Assembly (NCBI RefSeq): GCF_000515215.1
Contig: NZ_KI911557.1
Span: 4,769,741 to 4,833,740, forward strand
From: Methylomonas sp. 11b
Lineage (GTDB): Bacteria > Pseudomonadota > Gammaproteobacteria > Methylococcales > Methylomonadaceae
DNA: 64,000 nt
Direction of reading: 5' to 3'
Shown here: piece by piece, positions 47,692-56,500 of the stretch
How positions within the stretch are numbered: position 1 is the stretch's first letter
How the letters are laid out: each line of letters begins with the position of its first letter
Position numbers and translations under genes: made by a program
The notes under the pieces: generated by a model
The model's input: the letters and a program-made list of their open reading frames with translations, nothing else
Database searches by the model: none
Told to the model about the DNA's origin: nothing

Positions 47692-49512
47692 ATGAGCTTA
47701 CCAATACAAAATCCCGAAAAATTACCTAGTTTAAGCGAAATGCCGCCTGTGCGTTTATGCCGCCGACTGCGCGGCACTATTCGTCCACATGTTCATAGCT
47801 CTAAACAGGTGTTATTGGCGGCTGCCGCTGCTTTATCGATGACACCGTTTACGCTGCAAGCGTCGACTTTGTCCTTCTCCACCAGTTCTTATAGCGCGAC
47901 TGAAGCGGGCGGCAGCGTGCCTGTCACTGTCAACATGAATACGGCGGCGTATGGCGGTTGCACTATCAGTGGCGAAGTGGTTGCCACTGGCGGCAGTGCG
48001 ACTTCAGGTAGCGACTACAACATATCCGGCGGCACCTTTTCTTTCAACGTGCCATTTACCGGCGGGCCGCATACCGATAGCGCAACAGTGTTTATCAGTA
48101 TTGTGGACGACACCGTTGTAGAAAGCACTGAAACCGTGAATTTGGCTATTCAAAACGCAATCGAAGATTGTTCGGGCCCGCCCAACACCAGCAGTACTGC
48201 CGTGCTCAGTATTGCTGATAACGATACGGCGCCGCCTACGCCTACGCCCCCGACGACGCCGACAACACCAACAACTCCAACCCCTAATTTAAGCCCCGAT
48301 CCCGGCTTTACCCCCAACCAACAATCAATTTACGAAGGTTTAACCAGTGCTTGCTCTGGAGCGAGCGGCGATTTATTGAACCGCTGCAATGAAATAAGCA
48401 ACGCCGACCTGAATGCGGTGATTCCCGACGCGGTTGCCGCGCAAGGTGCGGCGGCTGTAGATTTTGGTTACAAGCAATTTTCCGTGGTGCATGGCCGCAT
48501 CGTTAATCTGCGTAATTCCCAGCAGCAAGGCTCTTCCTTGCTGGGTTATTCCACCATCAATATCAACGGCGAAACCATACCGGTGGGCAAAGCTTTGATG
48601 ACAGCTCTGGGCCCGGCGCGCGGCGGTGCGGCAGGCGACGATCCAAACGACCAACCGTTTCGCGATAGCCCCTTGGGTTTCTTTTTAAAAGGTCAATTCA
48701 ATGTCGGCGAGAAGGCCAACACCACTAGCGAACGAGGATTCAAAGCCGACAGAAAAGCCGTTACTTTTGGTTTGGATTACAGCCTCACGGATGAATTGGT
48801 GTTGGGTGCGGCTTTCGGCTACGGCTCTACCGACACCAATTACAATTTAAACAGCGGCAGCATGTCGGCGGATGCTTTCGAGTTTTCGTCTTACGGCAGT
48901 TATTTCCTGCCGCAGTCATTTTATATCGACTGGATTATGAGTTATGCGCTGCATTCGTTTGATATCAATCGGCGCATCCAATATACCGGATTCGACAACA
49001 CGGCCACCAGTGCCGCCAATGGCGACCAATACGGCTTTAGTTTGGGGTTTGGTAAAGATTTTGCGCTGCAAAGTTTTGTGATTAATCCCTATGTAAGGCT
49101 GGATTACAGCAAAACCGAAGTGGATAGTTATCAGGAAAGCGGCGGTGGCGGTTTGGCAATGGAGTTTGCCGGCCAATCTATCGATTCGGCGACATCGACT
49201 ATCGGCGGCCAAGCCAGTAACGCGATCAGTACTTCTTGGGGTGTGTTGTCACCCGGCGTGCGCTTCGAATGGGTGCATCAATATCTGGACGAAAGCCGTT
49301 TGATCCAGGCGCGCTTTAGTCAGGCGGCTGCCGGCGCCGGCACATTCAGCGTCAAAACCGATACACCGGATCGCGATTATTTCAATATCGGTACGTCCTT
49401 GGCGTTGAGTTTGCCGGAAGGTCGGGCGGGCTTTTTACGCTACGAATACCGCTTGGGGCAGGCGTATATTACCGATCACACTATCGAGTTGGGGGCGAGA
49501 ATCCCGTTTTAA
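47692..49512 (+). CDS. Autotransporter-like outer-membrane protein with Calx-beta domain
   Basis: 606 residues. An extended N-terminus with a signal region (VLLAAAAALSMTPFTLQAS, about 40-58) leads to a Calx-beta domain (about 58-180; YSATEAGGSVPVTVN, GSATSGSDYN, DDTVVESTETVNLAI, LSIADNDTA). A Thr/Pro-rich linker (about 181-200) and a helical segment with two Cys follow, then an autotransporter-type 12-strand barrel (about 325-606) starting near FKADRKAVTFGLDY and ending ELGARIPF. Calx-beta domains bind calcium in some adhesins. Probably a surface-exposed adhesin or barrel with a small passenger; followed by a strong palindromic terminator. Confidence 0.8.
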   Translation: MSLPIQNPEKLPSLSEMPPVRLCRRLRGTIRPHVHSSKQVLLAAAAALSMTPFTLQASTLSFSTSSYSATEAGGSVPVTVNMNTAAYGGCTISGEVVATGGSATSGSDYNISGGTFSFNVPFTGGPHTDSATVFISIVDDTVVESTETVNLAIQNAIEDCSGPPNTSSTAVLSIADNDTAPPTPTPPTTPTTPTTPTPNLSPDPGFTPNQQSIYEGLTSACSGASGDLLNRCNEISNADLNAVIPDAVAAQGAAAVDFGYKQFSVVHGRIVNLRNSQQQGSSLLGYSTININGETIPVGKALMTALGPARGGAAGDDPNDQPFRDSPLGFFLKGQFNVGEKANTTSERGFKADRKAVTFGLDYSLTDELVLGAAFGYGSTDTNYNLNSGSMSADAFEFSSYGSYFLPQSFYIDWIMSYALHSFDINRRIQYTGFDNTATSAANGDQYGFSLGFGKDFALQSFVINPYVRLDYSKTEVDSYQESGGGGLAMEFAGQSIDSATSTIGGQASNAISTSWGVLSPGVRFEWVHQYLDESRLIQARFSQAAAGAGTFSVKTDTPDRDYFNIGTSLALSLPEGRAGFLRYEYRLGQAYITDHTIELGARIPF

Positions 49513-49542
49513 GGAACTAGCAGCGATTGCTTTGGGGAAGGG

Positions 49543-49568
49543 GCCGCTGCGGGATATCCCGCAGCGGC
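49543..49568. terminator. Perfect palindrome between convergent autotransporter and rpe
   Basis: GCCGCTGCGGGAT and its exact complement form a 26-bp palindrome, with TGTCTTT downstream on the plus strand. Likely bidirectional terminator. Confidence 0.75.
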
Positions 49569-49584
49569 TGTCTTTCATTCAGAC

Positions 49585-50256
49585 TTATTTGGCGGCGGCT
49601 AATTCCGCGCGCATGTCGTCGATGACTTTTTTGTAATCCGGCTTGCCGAAAATTGCCGAGCCCGCAACGAAAGTGTCCGCACCTGCTTCTTTAATTTCCC
49701 GAATATTGCCGACGTTTACGCCGCCGTCGATTTCCAGGCGGATATCAAAACCGCTGTCGTCGATAATTTTTCTGGCTTGGCGCAATTTATCCAACGCGGA
49801 TGGAATGAAAGATTGGCCACCGAATCCGGGGTTAACCGACATCAGCAAAATCATATCGACTTTGTCCAGCACGTGTTCCAGATAATGTAGCGGGGTGCCT
49901 GGGTTGAATACCAGACCGGATTTGCAACCCAAGTCTCTGATCATTTGCAGTGAGCGATCAATATGTCTGGAGGCTTCTGGGTGGAAGGTAATGTAGCTAG
50001 CACCGGCTTTAGCGAAATCGGGAATGATGCGGTCTACCGGTTCCACCATCAAATGTACGTCGATTGGGGCGGTTACGCCATGCTTACGCAGCGCTTCGCA
50101 AACCAGCGGACCGATAGTCAGATTGGGCACAAAATGGTTGTCCATCACATCGAAATGCACAATGTCTGCGCCCGCATTTAAGACATTAACAACTTCTTCG
50201 CCCAAGCGTGCGAAGTCTGCGGAGAGTATGGAAGGTGCAATCAGATTGTCAGCCAT
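49585..50256 (-). CDS. rpe: Ribulose-phosphate 3-epimerase
   Basis: 223 residues, a TIM barrel. Interconverts ribulose-5-phosphate and xylulose-5-phosphate in the pentose-phosphate (and, in methylotrophs, the ribulose monophosphate) cycle. [60 protein letters not shown] and EIDGGVN are all present with the metal-binding His/Asp residues. Single gene. Confidence 0.97.
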   Translation of the reverse strand: MADNLIAPSILSADFARLGEEVVNVLNAGADIVHFDVMDNHFVPNLTIGPLVCEALRKHGVTAPIDVHLMVEPVDRIIPDFAKAGASYITFHPEASRHIDRSLQMIRDLGCKSGLVFNPGTPLHYLEHVLDKVDMILLMSVNPGFGGQSFIPSALDKLRQARKIIDDSGFDIRLEIDGGVNVGNIREIKEAGADTFVAGSAIFGKPDYKKVIDDMRAELAAAK

Positions 50257-50375
50257 CTTTTGATCCTTTTGGTGAGGTTAAAAACCGGCATTATAACTTT
50301 TTTCCGGCGTTTGGCTAAAACAGTGGATTGATTGCACATTTCAGGGCGACCGAGGCGTGTTCCAAGCCGTAACTG

Positions 50376-52763
50376 TCAGCCGAGTGCCGGCATATGATTG
50401 TTGTTAGGGAAGTGGTCGGTCAGAAATTTTTCGAATTCCGCTATCGGTAGCGGCTTGCTGACCAAATAACCTTGGTAAAGATCACACTGCCGGCTTTTCA
50501 GAAAAGCCAGTTGCTCGGCGGTTTCCACGCCTTCCGCAACCACTCGCATACGTAGCGTCTTTGCCATGGCGATGATCGTAGCGGTGATTTCCATATCGTC
50601 GGTGTGTTTAGGGATGTCTTCAATAAAGCTTTTATCGATTTTTAAGACATCCAGCGGAAATAGTTTCAAATAAGCCAGCGATGAATAGCCGGTGCCAAAA
50701 TCATCGATAGCCAGATGCACACCTAACCCGTGCAGTTTATGCAAAATTTCGATGGCTTCTTTTTCCCGCTTCATCAAGGCGCTTTCAGTGAGTTCGAGTT
50801 CCAGGCACTTGGCTGGAAAACCGGTTTCTGCCAAGACCTTGGAGACGACGTCGCTAATGTCGCTATGCAAAAACTGTTGCGGCGACAGGTTAACTGCCAG
50901 ACGCAAGGGCGGAAAACCGGCTTTTCGCCAGCGTTGGCCGGTGCGGCAGGTTTCTCTCAACACCCAATTGCCGATACTGGTAATCAGACCGGTTTCCTCG
51001 GCAATCGGTATGAAGCGTAGCGGCGGTATCAGTTCGCCGCTGGCAGTCTGCCAGCGGACCAGGGCTTCGGCACCGATAATCGCGCCAGTCTCGATGCAAA
51101 TTTGCGGTTGGAAAAATACCCGCAATTCGCCTTGCTCTATAGCTTGCCGCAGGCGGATTTCTATATCGATACGTTCGCGCGCGGCGCGCGTCAAATCTTC
51201 CGAGAAATATTTGAAACGATTACGGCCCTCGTTTTTGGCCTGATACAAGGCCGTATCGGCTTGTTGGATCAACTCGTCCGGCGAAGCGCCGTGTTCGGGA
51301 AACATCGCGATGCCGACGCTGACGCCGATGCGTACCTCATGACCGCTGGGTAGCTGCCAGGTTTGGTTCAAGGCATTGATGATTTGCGTGGCTACGTGAG
51401 CGACGGTTTCGGGTTGGTTGACTTCTTCCAGCAACACCACGAACTCGTCGCCGCCGAGGCGGCAAATGGTGTCGCTGGTACGCAGCCGGGTAGTCAGGCG
51501 CTCGGCCACCATTTGCAGTAAATCGTCGCCGGCCAAATGGCCGAAGCTATCGTTGACGTCCTTGAAGCGGTCCAGGTCCAGCATCAACACCGCCATCTTA
51601 TTGGCTTGGCGGCGGGCTTTCTCGATATTATGTTGCAGGCGCGACAGGAACAGCATGCGATTAGGCAGTTTCGTCAGCGGGTCGTGATGGGCCAGGAATT
51701 CCAGTTCCATTTCCGAAGCCTTTAATTTGGATATGTCGGCAAATACGCCCACATAGTGGCTAATCTCGCCGTTCCCGTCGCGCACCGTGCTGATGCTTAA
51801 TAATTCCGGATACACTTCTCCGCATTTACGGCGATTCCAAATTTCGCCTTGCCAATGATCCGTCGTGGCAATATTGGCCCACATTTCCCGGTAAAAATCG
51901 GTGTTATGGCGGCCGGAACTCATGATGCCGGGACTATTGCCGATCACATCCTGATTGGTGTAGCCGGTAATATCGGTAAACGCCTTGTTGACCATCGTAA
52001 TGCGGCGCCGGGCATCGGTGATCATCACGCCTTCACGCGTGCTTTCGAATACGGCGGCGGCTTGTCCCAAGCGCTCCTCGTTGGCTTTGATGTCGGAAAT
52101 ATCGGTGATGGTGCCGACGTAACCGCGCAATCCGCCGGTTTCATCCAGTTCCGGCTCGGCGCGTCCCACCACCCAACGCACACTGCCGTCCGCCAATTGA
52201 AAACGGTATTGCATATTGAAGGGTTGCAAGGCGGATATGCAACGCTGCCATTCGGCAATCACTGATTCGCGGTCGTCGGCGAGCAGCCCGGCTATCCAGC
52301 CGTCACCGTGCGAATCGATAAAATGCAAGCCGGTGATTTCGCACCAGCGGTGATTGACGTAGTCGCATTCGCCTTTTTCGTTGGTGCGAAAAATGCCGAC
52401 CGGGGCAATTTTGGACAGCGTATGGAAGAGTAGTTCGCTTTCCTGCAAAGCGATTTCCGCTTGCTTACGAGCCGTGATGTCACGCAGTCCGATGACATAG
52501 GCCGGCGCGCCTTCCCATTCCAGCGGCGTGGAACGCAGTTCCGCCCAGGCTATGCCGCTGGGACGAATCAGATTGATGTCTTGAAATTGAATTTTGTCGG
52601 CCGAAATCGGAATTGCCAATGAATGACCGATCAGGCTGCCGCGTTCTAGTAATTGTTCTGCTGCTTGATTGGCATAAAGAACGACGCCTTGCGGGTCGAC
52701 CACCATGACACCGTCGGTAATGGTGTCAAGGATCAGATTGAGTTGTTTGAGTGTTTGTGGCAT
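50376..52763 (-). CDS. PAS-PAS-PAS-GGDEF-EAL protein
   Basis: 795 residues, cytoplasmic. Three PAS domains (about 3-110, 112-233, 236-355) with PAC linkers such as DITARK, then GGDEF (about 360-520) with an intact LGGDEF motif and EAL (about 540-780) with intact GAEALVRW, DDFGTGYSSL and KIDKSFI motifs. Both cyclase and phosphodiesterase activities are possible. It is the last of three same-strand genes; 20 bp separate it from the receiver-KaiB gene, so the giant kinase, that regulator and this enzyme likely form one c-di-GMP-linked pathway. Confidence 0.92.
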   Translation of the reverse strand: MPQTLKQLNLILDTITDGVMVVDPQGVVLYANQAAEQLLERGSLIGHSLAIPISADKIQFQDINLIRPSGIAWAELRSTPLEWEGAPAYVIGLRDITARKQAEIALQESELLFHTLSKIAPVGIFRTNEKGECDYVNHRWCEITGLHFIDSHGDGWIAGLLADDRESVIAEWQRCISALQPFNMQYRFQLADGSVRWVVGRAEPELDETGGLRGYVGTITDISDIKANEERLGQAAAVFESTREGVMITDARRRITMVNKAFTDITGYTNQDVIGNSPGIMSSGRHNTDFYREMWANIATTDHWQGEIWNRRKCGEVYPELLSISTVRDGNGEISHYVGVFADISKLKASEMELEFLAHHDPLTKLPNRMLFLSRLQHNIEKARRQANKMAVLMLDLDRFKDVNDSFGHLAGDDLLQMVAERLTTRLRTSDTICRLGGDEFVVLLEEVNQPETVAHVATQIINALNQTWQLPSGHEVRIGVSVGIAMFPEHGASPDELIQQADTALYQAKNEGRNRFKYFSEDLTRAARERIDIEIRLRQAIEQGELRVFFQPQICIETGAIIGAEALVRWQTASGELIPPLRFIPIAEETGLITSIGNWVLRETCRTGQRWRKAGFPPLRLAVNLSPQQFLHSDISDVVSKVLAETGFPAKCLELELTESALMKREKEAIEILHKLHGLGVHLAIDDFGTGYSSLAYLKLFPLDVLKIDKSFIEDIPKHTDDMEITATIIAMAKTLRMRVVAEGVETAEQLAFLKSRQCDLYQGYLVSKPLPIAEFEKFLTDHFPNNNHMPALG

Positions 52764-52783
52764 TTAGGGGTTACGACCGGGCA

Positions 52784-53485
52784 TCAAACGATTACTGTCT
52801 GCACACCTGTACCAACATTTTGAGTAGTGATGGCCGCCATCACCGACGACATTCGGGAAAGATCGCCTAGCAGTTTTAGCACTGGTTCCGGTAGATCGCG
52901 CACCAGCATCGGCGTGGCAAAGATTTCTTTTTCCAGGGCTTTTTCCGGCATGCCCAATACTTCCACCACATCGAATACCCAATGGCCCGGCTCGTAAATG
53001 CCGGCCAGCACCGCGCTGATTTGCTCGACCAGCCTGCGGGTTTCAGGATTCAGCGACACCACGTACAAGGTCAAAACCAGCTTATGGTGGTTGGCTCTGC
53101 GTTCTTCATGAACTTTGGCGATGTGTACCACTTGGGCGATATTGCGGATTTGCGACGCCGACAAGGGTTTGCTGGCCAGCTCGAATTGCAAGCCTTCTTC
53201 ATGGGCGTCTTTCAGCTGATCCATGAATTCGGCGGCAAAGGCCGTGACGATATAGACATTCAGGCTGGTGTCCAACGCCTTTAGGCGGCGTAAGGTCTCC
53301 ACACCATCTATGCCGGGCATGCGTAAGTCCAGAAATATCAAGTCGGGACGATCAGCTTCCACCATGGCGATACCTTGCAGACCGTTCTCGGCTTCGCGCA
53401 CATGGTAGCCTTCTTCTTCCAGGATAAGCTTGAAGGCACCACGTACCGCCGGGTCGTCGTCAATCACCAGAATGTTGTTTACCAT
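52784..53485 (-). CDS. Response regulator with C-terminal KaiB-like domain
   Basis: 233 residues. The receiver (about 4-122) has acidic DDD at 9-11, phospho-acceptor D53 in IFLDLRMPG and K106 in SKPLS. After a short linker, residues 134-215 follow KaiB closely: LTLYVVSLNPETRRLVEQI, VVEVLGMPEKA (KaiB: VIDVLKNPQLA), the cis-Pro element ATPML (KaiB ATPTL), and LPEPVLKLLGDLS (KaiB LPPPVRRIIGDLS). KaiB is the thioredoxin-like, fold-switching clock protein; a related domain is the sensor of the kinase SasA. A receiver-KaiB fusion suggests phosphorylation-controlled binding to a KaiC-like ATPase or kinase. No kaiC lies in the window. Lies 27 bp after the giant kinase gene. Confidence 0.87.
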   Translation of the reverse strand: MVNNILVIDDDPAVRGAFKLILEEEGYHVREAENGLQGIAMVEADRPDLIFLDLRMPGIDGVETLRRLKALDTSLNVYIVTAFAAEFMDQLKDAHEEGLQFELASKPLSASQIRNIAQVVHIAKVHEERRANHHKLVLTLYVVSLNPETRRLVEQISAVLAGIYEPGHWVFDVVEVLGMPEKALEKEIFATPMLVRDLPEPVLKLLGDLSRMSSVMAAITTQNVGTGVQTVIV

Positions 53486-53512
53486 CGCCTCTGTCTCTAT
53501 TCGTTAAAAATA

Positions 53513-56500
53513 CTAAAAGTGGGGAAATTTTAACCGTATGCGGCAACCTTCGCCAATGCGGCTTTCCACTGCTATCGAGCCATTGGCATCCTGAATCAAG
53601 CGGCGGGTGACCGATAAACCCAGCCCGGTGCCCTGGCCGGGCGGTTTGGTGGTAAAGAAAGGATCGAACATGCGGCTTTGTACCTCGTCGGGGATGCCGG
53701 GGCCGTTGTCTTTTACAATCAACTCTAGCATTTTTTCCGCACAGCGGACGCTGATTTCAATTTCGGGTTGCGCAATCCCGCGCAGCGCATCGCGGGCGTT
53801 GATTAATAGATTGATCAGTATCTGTTGCATGCTTTCCGCTGTGCAGGCGAGTTTGGGCAAGTTTTCCGGTATCTCGGTGCGGACTTGGATAGCGGTTTTG
53901 CGCAATTCGCCTTCCAGTAACAACAGGGTTTGGCCTAAAACCTCCTCTAGCGAGCAACTGCCGGTTTGCGTGGTTTTCTGATGCATGAACACCAGCATAT
54001 TCGAAACAATGTTTTTGATACGTTGAATTTGCTGCAACGCTTGCGCAAGGACTTGTTTAGATTTGGCGTCTTCGGTGCGGTCCGAGACAAATTCGACGAA
54101 GTTCATCACGCCCATCAGCGGGTTATTGATTTCGTGGGCCACGCCGCCGACCAGCGTACCCAGCGCCGACAGCTTTTCCATTTGCAGCATATGATCCTGA
54201 TTTTCCTGTAATTGTTTATAAGCTTGGCGGGTTTGTTCCAGCAAGCGGGCATTTTCCAGCGAGATAGCGGCCTGCGCGGTCAACAGCTCGGTCATGCTGA
54301 TTTTTTCCGGGGTGAATACGCCTTCGGATAGCCGGTTTTCCAGATACAGCAAACCGATTAATTCGCTTTGCTTGATGACCGGCAAACACAATACCGAGCG
54401 TAAGCCAAACGCCAACACCTCGGGGGCGTTTTGAAATTCGCCTTCGCTACAGGCGTCGCTCAGCACGACTTTTTCGTGGGTGCGTTGCACGTAATTGACG
54501 ATGGCGTGGCAGATGCCGCGTACCTTGTTCAGGCGGTAATAGTGTTTGTGTATCGTGCGTTTTTTGCCGACGTGCTGCTCGGCAGCCACCAATAATTCGT
54601 CATTTTGTTTGATCAGCAAATAACCGTGTTGGGCGGCGGAGCTTTCCAACACCACGGCCATGATTTTTTGCATGAGTTGAGTCAGATCGATTTCCGCCGA
54701 TAACGCTAGCGCCGATTTCATCAAATAGCTGATATCCAGACTAGGTAAGGTAGTGGGAGCGGGCTGAGGTTTGGTTATTCTGGCACCGGTTTCCGGGCTG
54801 ACGTATTGATGGCGCTCCTGCAGCTGGTTGTTTTTTGCATCGGCACGGCATAAGCGGTAATGGCGGCGGGCTTCGCCGTAATAAAGTTCTGCGTCGCCCA
54901 AGCCGTGCTTCAGCAATAGATCAGCCAGCGCTTCGTATAGATGGCCGGTCAGCAGGCCATAGTTCTGTGCCAGCGCTAGGGCGATAGCATCCATATACAG
55001 ATTGCGCGCGTCACGGTATTGGCCTTGCCGATTGGCTAATTCCGCATGGATAAACATCAGGTAGGGCTTTAGCAAGGGACCGAGTTGCCCCCACACTTCC
55101 AGTTGCGCAAGCAAGGACGTCATTTCGGCATCGATAAGAGCAGCATCCGTTTCCGACCGCAGCAGGTTCAAGATCCGAAATACATACCAAAGACGTTTCA
55201 AAACATTGTCGGTTAAACCATGCAAATAGTTTTCCACGGTTTGCAACGATAGTGCCGCCGCACTATAGTCACCCAGGTAATATTGGGCAAAACCCAGCAA
55301 TGCGAAGTAACTGCCGGTAGCGGCAACATAATTATTGGCTTGCCAGTCAGCCAGGGTTGCTTGCATATCGACCTGCCCATAGTCGGGCTTCATCGGCAAT
55401 ACCCAACCGGCCATTACCGCTTGAGCCAGACCTATCGAAAACGACAGCTGGTTTTTGCGGGAAAATTGCAAACATTCTTCGGCAGCTTCTTCGACCCAGC
55501 GCAGGTTCTTACCCTGCGCTATTAGATTCCACATCAGTGGGCCATAAGACAAGCCGGCGTTGTATAAATCGCCGCAGTTTTTCCCGGATTGAATGGCTTT
55601 GTGCGCGTAATCGACAATATCGGCCGGGTGGCTACGCGAGTGCATATTGCACCAGACAATGCCGTTCATGCCTCTGGTCGCGCCAAAGGTGTTGGGATAC
55701 TTTGCGCATAAATCGTGAGCCAAATCCTGATAGCGAAACGCCTGCGCGAATTTGCCCTGTTCGCCCAGATTGAGGCCCATGATGGAAAACGAATAAATCA
55801 CCGATTCGTCCATACCGCCTTCCAGACAATGCAAGGTGGATTGGGCGGCGGACAAATACAGCTGCGGCACCAAGCCGCACATGTATAAATCCGGAATCAA
55901 CTCGCTATAAAAAGCCAGTTCGATTTTGCTCTGCCGCTGCTCGGTAAACGGCATATTCAGGATTTTTTGCCAGACATCGTCTTGCTGGTCGATGATCAGC
56001 ATCAGATTTTCCATGCGTTGCCGGGCTTGCTCGGGATCGTCGGGAATGGACTTGTTGAAATAGGCTAAACCGCGATTGGCGGTGGCGATAGCTTGCTTGA
56101 AGTTGCCGAAGGAGGATAGCGAAGTCGTTTGATCGGCCAGTGCCTCGGCTTTGTCCAGATCGCTGACCGCATGCTCGATCAGCCGGTTCAATAAGGCTTC
56201 AGAGCTATCGTAGCGGCCGCACATCAGATCGGTCTTCGCCAGGCGTTGATAAATCCGAAACGTTAGCGCATAGGCCGTTTCCCAACAATCGGTCGGTAGA
56301 TAATCGTGGGCTTTCAGAAAAAATTCGTTGGCGGCATCGCCGGCCAGGGCGTCCAGGGCTTTATTGCCGGCGTTGAAGTTGATATTCACCAGCCAATAGG
56401 CCGTTTCCTCGTCGACTATAGCCGGGCAACCCTGGTTGAGATGGGCGGCGATGGTGAATAAATTGTCAAGGCTGATAAGCTCGGCTCCGGGCGGGACCAC

